Assembly: GCA_024291935.2 (NCBI GenBank)
Contig: CM044308.1
Span: 123,592,501-123,656,500, forward strand
Length of the DNA: 64,000 nucleotides
Reading direction: 5' to 3'
Origin: Okapia johnstoni
Taxonomy: Eukaryota > Chordata > Mammalia > Artiodactyla > Giraffidae
Shown here: one piece after another, positions 34,861-45,790 of the stretch
How positions within the stretch are numbered: the first letter of the stretch is position 1
Layout: every line of letters starts with the position of its first letter
The notes under the pieces: generated by a model
Seen by the model: the letters and a program-made list of their open reading frames with translations, nothing else
Database searches by the model: none
What the model was told of the DNA's origin: nothing
Position numbers and translations under genes: made by a program

Positions 34861-35159
34861 CCTATCGTCTTTTTTACTTTTTAAAATTTTTATTGGAATA
34901 AAGTTACTTTACAGTGTTGTTAGTTCCTGCTGTACAGCAACTTAAATCAGCTATATGTTTACATATGTCCCTCTTTTTTGGATTTCCTTCTCATTCAGGT
35001 CACCACAGAACATTAAGTAGAGTTCCCTGTGTTATACAGTAAGTTCTCATTGGGGTTATCTATTTTATAAATAATACCAGTAGTATATATATATGTCAAT
35101 CCCAACCTCCTAATTCATCCCACTTCCCCTTCCTCCCTTAGTACCTTTCTTATCATTTT
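34861..35159 (-). mobile_element. cetartiodactyl L1 3' end, antisense
   Basis: 'attggaataaagttacttta', 'gttagttcctgctgtacagc', 'ttaaatcagctatatgttta' and 'tccctgtgttatacagtaag' are landmarks of the antisense 3' UTR of an older artiodactyl L1. Confidence 0.82.
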
Positions 35160-35270
35160 TTTGGGCCATGCCACATGGCATGTGAGATCTTAGTTCCCTG
35201 ACCAGGTATCGATCCCACATTGCCTGCAGTAGAAGCGTGGAGTCTTAACCACTGGACCATGAGGAAAGTC
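35160..35270 (-). mobile_element. CHR-2 type SINE, antisense
   Basis: 'tttgggccatgccacatggc', 'gatcttagttccctgaccag', 'gtcttaaccactggaccatg' and 'aggaaagtc'. Flanked by CCTTTCTTATCATTTT (35144-35159) and CCTTTCCTATCATTTT (35271-35286), 15 of 16 identical, a well-kept TSD. Confidence 0.92.
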
Positions 35271-35286
35271 CCTTTCCTATCATTTT

Positions 35287-36303
35287 AATTACAGATATCA
35301 GAAGACATGAAAGGAAGAGGTTAACCTACCATTTGGAATAGAAAGTCTTTTTTTAAAGTAGTGATTTTAAAACATGGGGTGGTATAAATACTACCATTCT
35401 TTGTTTGTTTAATATTTGTAATTTGTTCTAGGGATAATAAAATAAGAAAATATAACATTATAATGACTTCCTGCCAGTGGTATAAAAATATCATCCTGAT
35501 CTTCTAGATTGAAACGGGAGCAAAGGAGGTAGAAAGTTTTATGGAAATTGAAACTAGTCTGGTCTCTGTTGTGCGTTCTAAATTGTCTGATAGGTTGTAT
35601 GTTGTCAGGAAAAAGAGAATTTTGGAGAGTTTCAGAAGGTGAAAAATAAAGCTGAATGAAACAGTTGCATTGGGGAGGGTTTTCTAAGTTTTTATTAACA
35701 TAGATTACAGGAAAGGAGAAAGAGAAGAATAAAGTTAAATGATTCCTGGTGGGATATGAAAATATCTACTATTTACTCTTATATGACCCATATAGAATAA
35801 GATCTTTAGTATTTTTAAAAACTATTTTGGATAATTTTAGATATGCTAAAAGTGTTCAGTAATAGCATGCCCTTCATATACCTTCTCCTGTGTTAACATT
35901 TTACATATTCCTAGTGCATTTGTCAAAACTAAGAAATTAATGTTGCAGTAGTATTATTAATTAAGTTACAGACTATATTTGAAATTGACCATTGTTTCTA
36001 CCAATGTTCTTTATCTAATCCAAGCTCCAATCTAGGATTACCACACTATATGATTATTTTTAAGTCAGAAAAATTTTTATTTGAGCCACATGCTTGCCAT
36101 CAGTAACATATAACATCATATGTTTACATTCCTGAATTTTCTCTTTCAGATGTTCTTTTATGTAAATAAATAATTATTGCTCTTGGTTTGTGACTCACTG
36201 ATTCTGAACATAAGCTTTGGGTGGGCATTCTCAAAATGAGTTTTATAACATTGGAGAGGAAACATATTTTTAAAATTCCAATTAAAATTAAAAAATTTTA
36301 ACT
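35287..36303. other. unique AT-rich sequence
   Basis: Includes a stretch near 35820-36060 ('tttgtcaaaactaagaaatt', 'caatctaggattaccacact') resembling an old L1ME 3' UTR. Otherwise nothing recognised. Confidence 0.4.
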
Positions 36304-36371
36304 TTTAAAAGAATATATTTTATTTATGGTGTGTGGGTTTAAAAGCATATATTTTATTTATGGTGTGTGGG
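36304..36371 (+). repeat. 34-bp tandem duplication
   Basis: Two adjacent copies (36304-36337 and 36338-36371) differ at one base (A versus C at copy position 9). Near-identity suggests a recent tandem duplication. Confidence 0.95.
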
Positions 36372-36689
36372 GTATATAAGGACATGTACACGTTGGTACT
36401 CTATCATTGTATTATGCTTCAGGGTGTTCTCATTTGTGAAAGGTAGGGCTCAGTAGCTAAATTAAGCTAGAGATGGAACACCCTATTTACAGCCTCCATG
36501 GGAGTCAGGGAATCTGAATTCTAGTTCCAGATCTGCCACTTATTGCTAGGCACTAATACATAAAACTGAGCACTGTGGAGACACTTCTGTATTGGAACTC
36601 ATAGGTGGTGTAATCCCTGACTTAATTTTGTGTTTAAATCTCACCATAATGCCTGTGACCAGATAAATTTTTGTTGAACACTTCTGTAA
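36372..36689. other. unique sequence with weak MIR
   Basis: A weak MIR-like core ('gaattctagttccagatctg', 'ccacttattgctaggcacta') lies at about 36500-36560. Confidence 0.35.
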
Positions 36690-37120
36690 TGAGTGTTCTG
36701 GTTATGTATTGCTGTATAATGAATCACTTCAAAACCTAGTGGTTTAAAACAACAGTTTATCATTATTTCTCATGGTCCTGAGCATGATGGGCTCAGCTGG
36801 GTGGTTCTTGGTTGGGGGCCTGCAGTAGCTGGAGTCAGTAAGAGGCCAAAGCTGGAGAAGCTCCAAGGCTCCTTCATGTTACACATCTGATTCCTGGGCT
36901 GGGCAAGCTGGGGCAGCTCCCCAAGGGGCCTCCAAATGGCTAGCCAGGGCATCCTCACAGCATGGGAGTCTCATGATAGCTAGGTTTCTCACCTGGTAGT
37001 TGGCTTCCTCCAGGGTACTTAATAGACAGTTGGTTAAGTCTTGGGGTCAGAAACTGGTACAGCATCTCTTCTGATGTATCCCATTGACCAAAGCAATGTT
37101 GGACCAAATACGTATACTTT
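36690..37120 (+). repeat. ancient medium-reiteration repeat, family not assigned
   Basis: 'ggttatgtattgctgtataa', 'cctagtggtttaaaacaaca' and 'ggcatcctcacagcatggga', with 'tcccattgaccaaagcaatg' near the right end, recur together in an old mammalian interspersed repeat. I cannot name the family with confidence. Confidence 0.55.
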
Positions 37121-37461
37121 TCTCTAGGAACTTTCTTTCTGTCCAGTTCAACCATCCTCTCCCCCCTCTCTCTCAGATGACACACAAACGTCAAATGAGT
37201 GGCCTTGGTGTTACAGCTGATTCCTTAAATTATAGCACTGGGTATTCAAATACAGGTAAAGTATAGCCCTTGCCCTTAAACAGCTGAAGTCAAGTATGAA
37301 ATAAAGTGCATTAAAGTGGTATATACATGCTGTAATCAGTGAAGTGGGATGCATGGGATGGGGGCAGTGTTTCTAGGCAGAAAGAATTAGGAAAAGTTTC
37401 AGAGAGAAGTGACACTTTTAGCCAGTTTTCAAAGATAATTACAATGATAATAGTAAAAAAG
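37121..37461. other. unique sequence
   Basis: Nothing recognised. Confidence 0.4.
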
Positions 37462-37672
37462 TAGTAGTAGTATACAACATTTATTGAGCATTATGTGCCA
37501 ACGCTGTTCTAAGAATTTGATGTATACTGACTCATTTAATGCTGATGGTGACTCTGTGAAGTGAGTATTATATTATCCTCACTTTAAGTAAAGGAAACCA
37601 AGGAGCTGAGAGGGTGTTGTTTCCTTAAGCTCATACGGCTAAGTGGCAGGGATTCAAACCCAGACATTCTAC
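37462..37672 (-). repeat. MIR SINE, antisense
   Basis: 'caacatttattgagcattat', 'gtgccaacgctgttctaaga', 'gactcatttaatgctgatgg', 'aggaaaccaaggagctgaga' and 'cagggattcaaacccagaca' follow the antisense MIR consensus over nearly its whole length. Confidence 0.88.
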
Positions 37673-39066
37673 CCCAAGGAGGTAGCAGATAGAGATGTCA
37701 GGCTTTTGGGAAAAGGTTGCTGTATCAATACGAACAGCTGGGATGTGGCGTGAGGACCCCAGAAACTGTTTCTGGCTGCCTGGTCTCCTAGCTTCCTCCC
37801 TAACAAACCCCTTTCCCTCCCAAGCATATTTAGAACAGCTTCCATTGCTTTAAAATGCTGTTTTAATGACTGTCTTCTCACCTCTCTTTCATGCTTTTTT
37901 TTCTCCGTAAGGTCCTGTGTAAGGCCTTTCTATTTTATGAGATATTTTGGAAGACTCTAGTTTATATTGATTAGCGTTTCACTCCCTCCCTTTTCCCTTC
38001 CTTCCTTCTATCAAACACATCATTATTGTGAGCCTACCGTGTTCTAGCTTGGGGCACTCTGAATGTGAGAAAGACAGAACACACACTAGACCATCCAATC
38101 ATTATACAAAAGAAGGAAAAAGTGCAGTGCTCTAAAATATATTATCAAGGAGCAACATGGGCTAGGAAGGTTCATGATCAAAAAATTTATGATCTTTATT
38201 ACCCTGGAGCATTTGAAATTCACTTGCATTTAATCAATGATAAGCACATGTATTTGTGCATGTGTTCATCACATTTGCACACTGTGTACACACATTCATG
38301 TGTGCTCATTACTGCCTTAAAACTTTTTTTAAGTTAATAGTAGAATGTTTAGTATTGAGGGGTGTTAGTTATATGATGGAATACTATACAGCAATGCAAA
38401 TGGAATTTGTGTACACTGTATGAATTAATACCACAAAATTATGTAGTTTTCTTATGTTTTCTCACAAATCAATAGGAGGTTTCAGTGTACAGTGCTATAC
38501 AGAGCATTCTGTGATTTCAGATACTGTAATCACTGAAGTCTAGAGAGTCAGCCCCACCTTCTGAACTTCCTAGCTGCTTTTTGTGGTAAGGGCTTCAGTT
38601 TTTGGCCAGATCACCATTCTCAAGACAGGGCAAGAGGAAATCCCATGGCTGGGCCATCCAGGGGGTCAATGGCAGCAACCTGTATACCCAACTGGGATTA
38701 CATTGGCAATGGTTTGTGATAAAGGTCTGCAGTGTGGGGCCAAAGTTAGACCAGAAGGCTGCTAGAGCCAATTGCTGGGGTCTGGTTATTTTTAGAGAAG
38801 GTATGTTCTGCTTCTGTGGGGATTCCCAAACTGACAAAGGGCCAGCAGAGAGGGACTGCAGGAATCTGAGGCACTGGAATACTGGGTCAACAAGAGCAGG
38901 TGCCTGGTGAGGTGCCCAGCTCACTTGGCTTGCTGTCTCTGGACCCGTCTGCATAGTCCTGGTGGTTGTTTCTGTTGCTGCCTCTGTTGGGCTGAGTAGA
39001 TCACTGGAGGTACTTGCATCTCTGCTCTTTGGACTCACCTAGCTTGAGGTTACCTCCTCCCTTTCT
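37673..39066. other. unique sequence, unassigned
   Basis: Mixed composition with a less AT-rich part at about 38560-39060. That part holds a 147-codon minus-strand and a 102-codon plus-strand open frame overlapping each other. Neither has a recognised family or splice context. No repeat family assigned. Confidence 0.4.
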
Positions 39067-39075
39067 TAGGTGGCT

Positions 39076-39528
39076 CTTGTTGTTCAGTTGCTAAGTCATG
39101 TCTGACTCTTTGCGACCCCATGGACTGCAGCACGCCAGGCTTCCCTGTCCTCCACTATGTCCTGGAGTTTGCTCAAATTCATGTCCATTGAGTCGGTGAT
39201 GCCACCCAACCATCTCATCCTCTGTCTCCCCTTTCTCCTACTGCCCTCAATCTTTCCCAGCATCATGGTCTTTTCCAGTGCGTTGGTGCTTCTTCTCAGG
39301 TGGCCAGAGCATTGGAGCTTCAGCTTTAACGTCAGTTCTTCCAATGAATATTCAGGGTTGATTTCCTTTAGGATTGACTAGTTTGATCTCCTTGCTGTCC
39401 AAGAGCCTCTCAAGAGTCTTCTCCAGCACCGCAATCTGAAAGTATCAATTTTTCAGTATTCAGCCTTCTTTATGATCCAACTCTCACATCCATGCATGAC
39501 ACCTGGAAAAACCATAGCTTTGACTATA
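39076..39528 (-). mobile_element. BovB LINE 3' end, antisense, with 9-bp TSD
   Basis: 'cttgttgttcagttgctaag', 'actgcagcacgccaggcttc', 'tgagtcggtgatgccaccca' and 'gtccaagagcctctcaagag', ending in 'ggaaaaaccatagctttgac'. Perfect duplication TAGGTGGCT at 39067-39075 and 39529-39537. Confidence 0.95.
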
Positions 39529-39537
39529 TAGGTGGCT

Positions 39538-40030
39538 GACTACCTGGTATCCTCAAACAGTGCCTGCAACATTTGTTGCTTGCAATTTCCTTCTGTAGAC
39601 AGTGGCTTTCCAGTTCTCATCTTTCTTTTCAGAAGAAATGACTAGGATACCACTGGGAAACAGTGGAATTTAAACATATGTATGCACTCTTGCTTTGTTT
39701 TTCCCCAGTTATAAACTTTTAAACCAATGATTTCTAAAATGTTGAGTTAAAATTTGAATCCATCCATTCATCATCCTCTTTCTGTTTATAAAATCTGAGT
39801 CTAGGTTTTTAGTTTACAGATATTACTTCCCTGGAACAGCATCTTTTGTTGCTTCCCTTATTGATGTCTGGTAAAAAAAAATATTTGGGGTTTTTAGAGT
39901 TGCTTAAAATGAATATGCTTTTCTACTTCTATAATTAAAAGACCAGGGACTTCAGAGCATGCTTTAATATTGGTAGAAAAAAATTAAAAAGTCCCCAGAT
40001 TCATAGCAAAAGGTGAAAGCCATGTTCCTT
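39538..40030. other. unique AT-rich sequence
   Basis: Nothing recognised. Confidence 0.4.
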
Positions 40031-40655
40031 AGTGGCAAAATACGTGTGCAGCATGCAAAGTTTTTATAGCTCTCTGGACAGGCTTTGTTTCCTGTTGCTG
40101 CGTCGACAAAAAGGACCCTGGGTTTAATCGTGTTGTCTGTAGAATAATATTATTAAGCCATAATGTAGCCATTCTCCTGAAACTTCTTTACTTTAGAACA
40201 GGTAAGAAATTGTTTTCAGCCTTGTTAGTGATACAATGCATTTCTTCCGCATTTTTGTAGCTATTTTTTTTCCTGGCTCAATAATTAAGAGTGCCTGCTA
40301 CTTGGAAACGTGTCAGATTGAGACATTTTCTTGGAATGTGGGCTCTTTGAGGAGCTGATCAGCCCACTGTTACTTAAAGGTCTGGTTGCCTGAAAGACTT
40401 TGATAAGCGCGAAATCCTGATGGCAGTTCTGCGCAGGAGTCACTTTATATAGTTTTTGCCTTGAGTACTGATGGCAGCTCCTAAAGAAATGTGGCTGCTG
40501 TCGCCAGCACTCTCCAGAGGACTAGAAGGAAGAAACTACTGCAGGCTGGACTCAGAGGCAGTGCTTTTATGCCTCTCCTGTGTAGGCTGAAGCTATCTGC
40601 GCTGTAATTTTGTGACCTTTTCTGTTAGAAATGCAGCCTGAAAACTCGCTTTGGA
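40031..40655. promoter_or_regulatory. CpG-retaining unique segment with TATA-like box, regulatory candidate
   Basis: About twelve CpG dinucleotides survive in roughly 615 bp of non-repeat DNA, in a window where CpG is otherwise confined mostly to recent SINEs. Clusters include GCGTCGAC near 40101, AAGCGCGAAA near 40404 and TGCGCAGG near 40430. A TATA-like TTTATATAG lies at 40444-40452, just downstream of the densest CpGs. GGAATGTGG near 40334 fits a TEAD-type site. Strand and activity are unknown. This is inference from composition only. Confidence 0.3.
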
Positions 40656-40659
40656 GTTG

Positions 40660-41170
40660 CAATGTTCTGAGTTTAAACCTCAACTCTGCCACCTCCCAGT
40701 TGTTACCATCTTGAGCAAATTAGCCTCTCTGGGCCCACCTTTTCTCATTTGGAAAATGAGGTGAGGGGCTTTCCAGGTGGCTCAGTGGTAAAGAATCTGC
40801 CTGTGAATGCAGGAGACGCGGGTTCGATCGCCGATTTGGGATTATGCCGCGGAGCAGCTAAGCCCGTGCACCACAACTATTGAGCCTGTGCCCTAGAGCC
40901 GAGGAGCTGCAACTACTGAAGCCCGCATGCCCTAGAGCCCATGCTCTGCAGTAAGAGAAGCCATCACAACGAGAAGCCTGCACACCACATCGAGAGAGTA
41001 GCTCCTGTTCTCCGCTACTAGAAGAAAAGTCTGCGCAGCAACGCAAGTTCCAGAAGAGCCCCCCGCAAAATAAAACTTAAATGAGGTGAATAGTGCTTAA
41101 TTTCTTACCACATGATTGTTGTAAAGATGATGGAATGAAGCATCTTACAATGTATGACTGCAGTAAGTAC
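40660..41170 (+). repeat. MIR SINE, sense, split by CHR-1
   Basis: Left part: 'gagtttaaacctcaactctg', 'gccacctcccagttgttacc', 'tagcctctctgggcccacct' and 'catttggaaaatgaggtgag'. It resumes after the CHR-1 insertion with 'tgattgttgtaaagatgatg'. MIR order is continuous across the insertion. Confidence 0.85.
40765..41078 (+). mobile_element. CHR-1 type SINE, full length, with 11-bp TSD
   Basis: Body matches CHR-1: 'tgccgcggagcagctaagcc', 'caccacaactattgagcctg', 'gagctgcaactactgaagcc' and 'aacgagaagcctgcacacca', with an A-rich tail. The head ('caggtggctcagtggtaaag') looks like a Bov-tA head. Perfect duplication AAATGAGGTGA at 40754-40764 and 41079-41089. Confidence 0.93.
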
Positions 41171-41214
41171 TGCAGTTCCACTCTGTAGGCGTTACTTCCT
41201 TTCCTTCCCCTGGA

Positions 41215-41395
41215 GAGGATAGGCTCAGGCTTCAGAAACAATGTGGATGAGATCCCACCCGAGCTAGCTACATTGTGTGCAACTTTTCCCAAGGTTTTTA
41301 ACCTCTCTGAGCTGCTGTTTTCCAATCTATGACATGGGGATAGCTATACATACTTTCAATGACGTTAAGAGGCTTGTGTGGGATAAAGACTGAGG
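41215..41395 (+). repeat. MIR SINE, sense
   Basis: 'gggataaagactgagg'-type end preceded by 'tttttaacctctctgagctg' and 'ccaatctatgacatggggat', the sense MIR core. Confidence 0.7.
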
Positions 41396-43425
41396 ATGAC
41401 CTCACCTAGTAACTATGGTAACTTATCCTCAAGTCATCTTTCTTAGCAACATACTTTCTCTGTTAGTCTTCCTTCCTTCTTGCTCTTTGTCTTCCTTTGT
41501 TTCTTATTCCCTGCCTCTTGTTACCTTTTTCTCTATATTTATTGAGCAAGAGTTGATTGCTTGCCAAATGAGCTTGTCAAAGCCACCGAAACAGGTGTCA
41601 ACAGAATAGAAGAATCTGCCTCTTGGGTTAGTCTTTTTTTTTTTTTAAGGAAATAACTGTTCAGTGAAAAAGAAATAATAGCTAGTGGAAAGTGAAAGTG
41701 AGTCTGTTTCTAGTAGAAATTTATTTCATTAATTAAGGAGAAGAATGAGGAGGAAAGAATGAGAATGGTTATGGAATGAGAAGGAACCTGTGAGATTATC
41801 CAGTTGAAGTTAAGTCACAGTGAGGCAAATGGGTTGGACAAAGTATCAAGATTGACCTTATAGCATCATCACAACCAGACTGAAGTGCACCTGAGTTCCA
41901 GTTCTGACTTGTCCCCACCATAAATGGTCTCCAGACACATGTGCATGTCTGCCCACACGTGCATATGTGATGGAAAAATAATTTAAACTTCTTTATAGTT
42001 GATTACTGACATTGGAAGCTGGACAATAGGAATACAATGAAAAGTAAATATTTTAGACATTTTCCTTGAATAACATTTAAAATTCTTATTACCATGAACA
42101 TGAATTCATTTAATTATTTTACTGAATACTTCAGTTGTCTATATTTAAGCACTGCAGGAGACCTTAATTCCACAATTTAATAATTGAGAAATGACAATCA
42201 TATACATACTTTTGACATTTATACTTTTAGCAAAAAAAAAAAAGTCTGTCCAAGCCTAGCATATAAATTAATAACTAACTTTGGATTTTCTCCTTAAATG
42301 TAGTTTTTGATAATTGAACCATGTGGTCACTGTGGGGAAAACTTTATAATATGAAAATACTGTTAAATTTAAGGATGGTCCAGCTTCAACATCTTTCAAA
42401 GCATGAACATTCAAATCACCAAGGGGAGGGGCATTAATGGGGAAAATTGGAACCACTCTAAGCTCATTATTAAACATGTCAGTAAAATAATGATTCCCTC
42501 ATTCTCCAAGGCTTCTGGTTCTCATGGTTTTGTCTCAGGAGGAAAGTCATTGGCCCTGTTTAAAGGACAGCATGGCAAGTAATTTTAAGAGACATACTTT
42601 GAGCATTACTAATAACAGAAGGAATGCAGTATTCTAGAAGTCAGAATCAGTAGGTTCCAACTTGCTTGTGAAATTGGGCTACTATTTTTAAAAGTACAAG
42701 TTGTGCCAAGAAGGGAATCTGTAATGAGGCAGTTTTGTTGGAGAAATTGTACTGTTGCTGACATTACTCTCTGGCTTTCAGAGAACCATCCTATCCCTGG
42801 TGACTCGTGCTGAGAGACACCAGCTCACAGAGATGTCTGTCTTGCTTTATGCAATAATAGAAAAGAAATAAAGAATTCTAACTCTTCTTTTTGGGCAGTC
42901 TCCAAATGGAGCTGCAACTTCAGAATCCAGCAGATGTTTGTATTGACAGCTTAAGCTGCATCTTGAAAATTTAAACAATAGCCCAAGTCTTCCATTTTCA
43001 GTAGTTTAGTCTGCTTCTTGCAGATGTGGTTTCCAGAATATTCAAAGCCATCTATATTTTCTTTTGGTAGAGGTTTGCTAGGTGGTAATGGGATTGTGGG
43101 ACCTAGTCCAGGGGAAGAATAAGATATCATAAAGTTCAAAGAACCAGACTGACCCACCATGGAATAATCTCACAGAATGGAAAAGAATCCTTGTGATCAT
43201 TCGGTAGAGACCTCCAGCTTCTGTTCAAGCACGTCTAATACATTCAGCTTAAGAACAATAATATAATTATATAGACTGTATAATATTATATATAGTAAAA
43301 ATATTGTTATTATTTTTATATCAGCAATAATTAACTGCAGTTATAGCTACCACTTTTTGGAATGACTGTCAGTTCATGTGCTGTGTACATTATTTCATTT
43401 AATCTTTTAATAGCCTTATAATGGA
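41396..43425. other. unique sequence, no gene recognised
   Basis: No repeat family assigned. A 69-codon minus-strand open frame at 42951-43160 (including SPGLGPTIPLPPSKPLPKEN) has a Kozak-like ATGG start. An in-frame stop lies just upstream, and no family is recognised. Low-complexity A-run near 42231-42243. Confidence 0.4.
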
Positions 43426-43585
43426 GCAAAGGTATAGCAATTAAAGGCACACATTCTGGAGCAAGATTGTCTGAATCTAAGCTCCATATTTGTTTGCCAT
43501 TTGACTTTGGGCAAGTTATTTAATCACTTTGTGCCTTAGTTTTCTGACCTCATTGGTAAAAGGAATGTCATAGTACCTATCTTTT

Positions 43586-43980
43586 GGGGCTTCCCGGGTA
43601 GCACTAGTGGTAAAGAACCTGCCTCCCAGTGCAGAAGATGTATGAGACTTAGGTTCTATCCCTGGGTTGGGAAGATCCCCTGAAGGAGAGCATGGCAACC
43701 CACTCCAGTATTCTTCCCTGGAGAATCCCATGGAGAGAGGAGCCTGGCGGGTTACAGTCGATGGGGTTGCAAAAAGTTGGACATGGGACTTCCCTGGTGG
43801 TCCAATGGTTAAGACTTCGCCTTCCAATGCAGAGGGTGAGGGTTCGATCCCTGGCAGGGAGTTAAACCCCACATGCAATCTTGTAACAGATTCAATAAAG
43901 ACTTTAAAAATGGTCCACATCAAAAAATATCTTTAAAAAAAAAAAAGTTGGACATGACTGAGTGACTTAGCCGCACGCAA
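43586..43980 (+). mobile_element. Bov-tA SINE with 12-bp TSD, carrying a CHR-2 insertion
   Basis: Starts 'ggggcttcccgggtagcact' and resumes after the CHR-2 at 'actgagtgacttagccgcac'. Perfect duplication TACCTATCTTTT at 43574-43585 and 43981-43992, within MIR. Confidence 0.95.
43786..43941 (+). mobile_element. CHR-2 type SINE nested in Bov-tA, 15-bp TSD
   Basis: 'ggacttccctggtggtccaa', 'tggttaagacttcgccttcc' and 'gggttcgatccctggcaggg', ending in an A-run. Perfect 15-bp duplication AAAAAGTTGGACATG at 43771-43785 and 43942-43956. It lies inside the Bov-tA tail, so this CHR-2 copy is younger than the host Bov-tA. Confidence 0.96.
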
Positions 43981-44060
43981 TACCTATCTTTTAGGGTTGT
44001 TTTGAGGATTCTGTGAGGATTACATGCGTAAGCAGTCTAGAAGAATGTTTGACCCAGGGT

Positions 44061-44729
44061 CGTTGTGGTAACTGTTCCCATGTTGGAAATGAAGAACATG
44101 AGATTTAAGTTTTCATCTGACCTTAGACTGGAAGGATGTGAGAACCCAAAGTCACATCTGCCTACCTATGAAGCTCAGACATCTTCTTCACCTTTAAACA
44201 TCCTGCTTCTCTCAGGACATGGCAACCCTTTCCACATCTAAGTATTTCTTGGGGAAGTCCCATTTTATAATCAAATGAATTCTGGCAGTGTTTAGCTTTG
44301 CACTGTTGCTCTCAGGTTTATTAAGATATTCTACTTTGTCCTAAAAGAGGAGAAGAGAAAAAGCACAAATTTGGGCTTTTTTTTGTCCCTCATTACTGTT
44401 AGCTAGTGAGTTTAATGTTTGATGGCTGTTGTTCAGACTGGAAAACTTATGATTTGGAGAGAAAGGAGGAATACCTCGTTTGGACATTTCTTCTATTAGC
44501 CCAAACGAACCAGAAGTGAGCATCTTATTTAGTCACTTTCTTTTCCTGGTAAAGGTCAAGCTGAGAAGGATGCTTGCTGATGTTAGTTATGTGCTTATAG
44601 ATAAAGCAGATGGGAGGTTCTGGTGGTAAAGCTCTAGCTATGGTTTTAGGGAGGATGACAGAGCCTCATGTCGCTTGGTTTTTTTTGGCTGTTGGGGCAA
44701 ATGTAGCCTTAACTTCCATGGAAAAGAAG

Positions 44730-44732
<3 letters not shown>
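44061..44732. other. unique sequence
   Basis: Nothing recognised. Confidence 0.4.

Positions 44733-44770
<38 letters not shown>
44733..44770 (+). repeat. (TG)19 microsatellite
   Basis: Nineteen uninterrupted TG units, the longest dinucleotide run in the window. Likely length-polymorphic and able to adopt Z-DNA. Confidence 0.98.
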
Positions 44771-44773
<3 letters not shown>

Positions 44774-45560
44774 CTGTTAAAGATTCCGCAAAAAATTTCT
44801 TGGAACTGGGGTTAATTTCAAAAACCCATACTAATAAACCACAGAGATTGTGGGAGTGTAAGAGATTACTCTCTTCTTGGTTATCTGTTGGATGATAACA
44901 TCTAAAATTTGGGGGAAAAGTGTTCTTACTATTTTTATTTGGCAGGTATATACCAAATAGTTAATGTATCCATACATTTTTTCCAGCTAAAGAAAAAAAT
45001 TAAGATGCATGTCCTTAAGGCATTGAAGTGGCACGTTAGTGTATGGCAGTAATACAGCAGAGAGATTCCTCTTATGAGTAATTCTGCAGTGAATAACTTT
45101 TTGTGCTTTAAAAACACATATACAGTTTAAAGGACATTAAAGGATGTGTCATAATTTAGTCATTGTTGTTCCTGTTGTCATCTTTCACTTAACTCTCCAT
45201 TGGGAATCTAATTGAAAGTGCAAATCTGAAAATTCAGCTTTGTTTTTCCTTCTCTGTGCTATAAAGCAAAGCTGTCGCCTCTACCACATCATCTAAATGT
45301 CTCATCTTGGGGTGTCTGGGCCTGCAATACAATGAACTCTTGGAGGGCGGGGAATACTTCTTTGATTCCCCTTCTTAACAATAGTCAGGGACCCAGTGTT
45401 TTCCGAAGTTGTGTTTGAACGGATTATGTAGTAATTTCACTACACTTAAAGCACTTCCCCCAAGAATATATTAATGAAAACAGTTCTGCCTGTTTGTTAG
45501 AAGTGATTCTTGAAACTTTGAGATTTCTGAACATTGTATAGTGAATGCTTAAATGACTTA
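44771..45560. other. unique sequence
   Basis: No repeat or gene recognised. Confidence 0.45.
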
Positions 45561-45565
45561 GTTAC

Positions 45566-45790
45566 ATGTGTGCATGCATGCCAAGTCACTTCAATCATGT
45601 CCGACTCTTTGTGACCCTATGGACTGTAGCCCGCCAGGCTCCTCTGTCCATGGGATTCTCCAGGCAAGAGTACTGGAGTGGGTTGCCATTTCCTCCTCCA
45701 GGGGATCTTCCTGAGCCAGGCATTGAACCCACATCTCTTAGATCTCCTGCCTTGACAGGCAGGTTCTTTACTACTAGCGCCACCTGTTGG
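45566..45790 (-). mobile_element. Bov-tA SINE, antisense
   Basis: 'tcatgtccgactctttgtga', 'actgtagcccgccaggctcc', 'ttgccatttcctcctccagg' and 'ttctttactactagcgccac'. The flanks 'acatgtgtgcatg' and 'acatgtatgtatg' may be a decayed TSD. Confidence 0.93.

Larger units (their letters stand above)
43430..44060 (+). repeat. MIR SINE, sense, host of a nested insertion
   Basis: 'ttaaaggcacacattctgga', 'ttgactttgggcaagttatt', 'gtgccttagttttctgacct' and 'catagtacctatctttt', then after the insertions 'tacctatcttttagggttgt' and 'gaggattctgtgaggattac'. A near-complete MIR. Confidence 0.9.

Noticed and set aside
38595..39038. 147-codon minus-strand open frame overlapping a 102-codon plus-strand frame
   Set aside because: Two mutually overlapping frames, no recognised family, no splice or promoter signals. 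A chance origin is the simplest reading.
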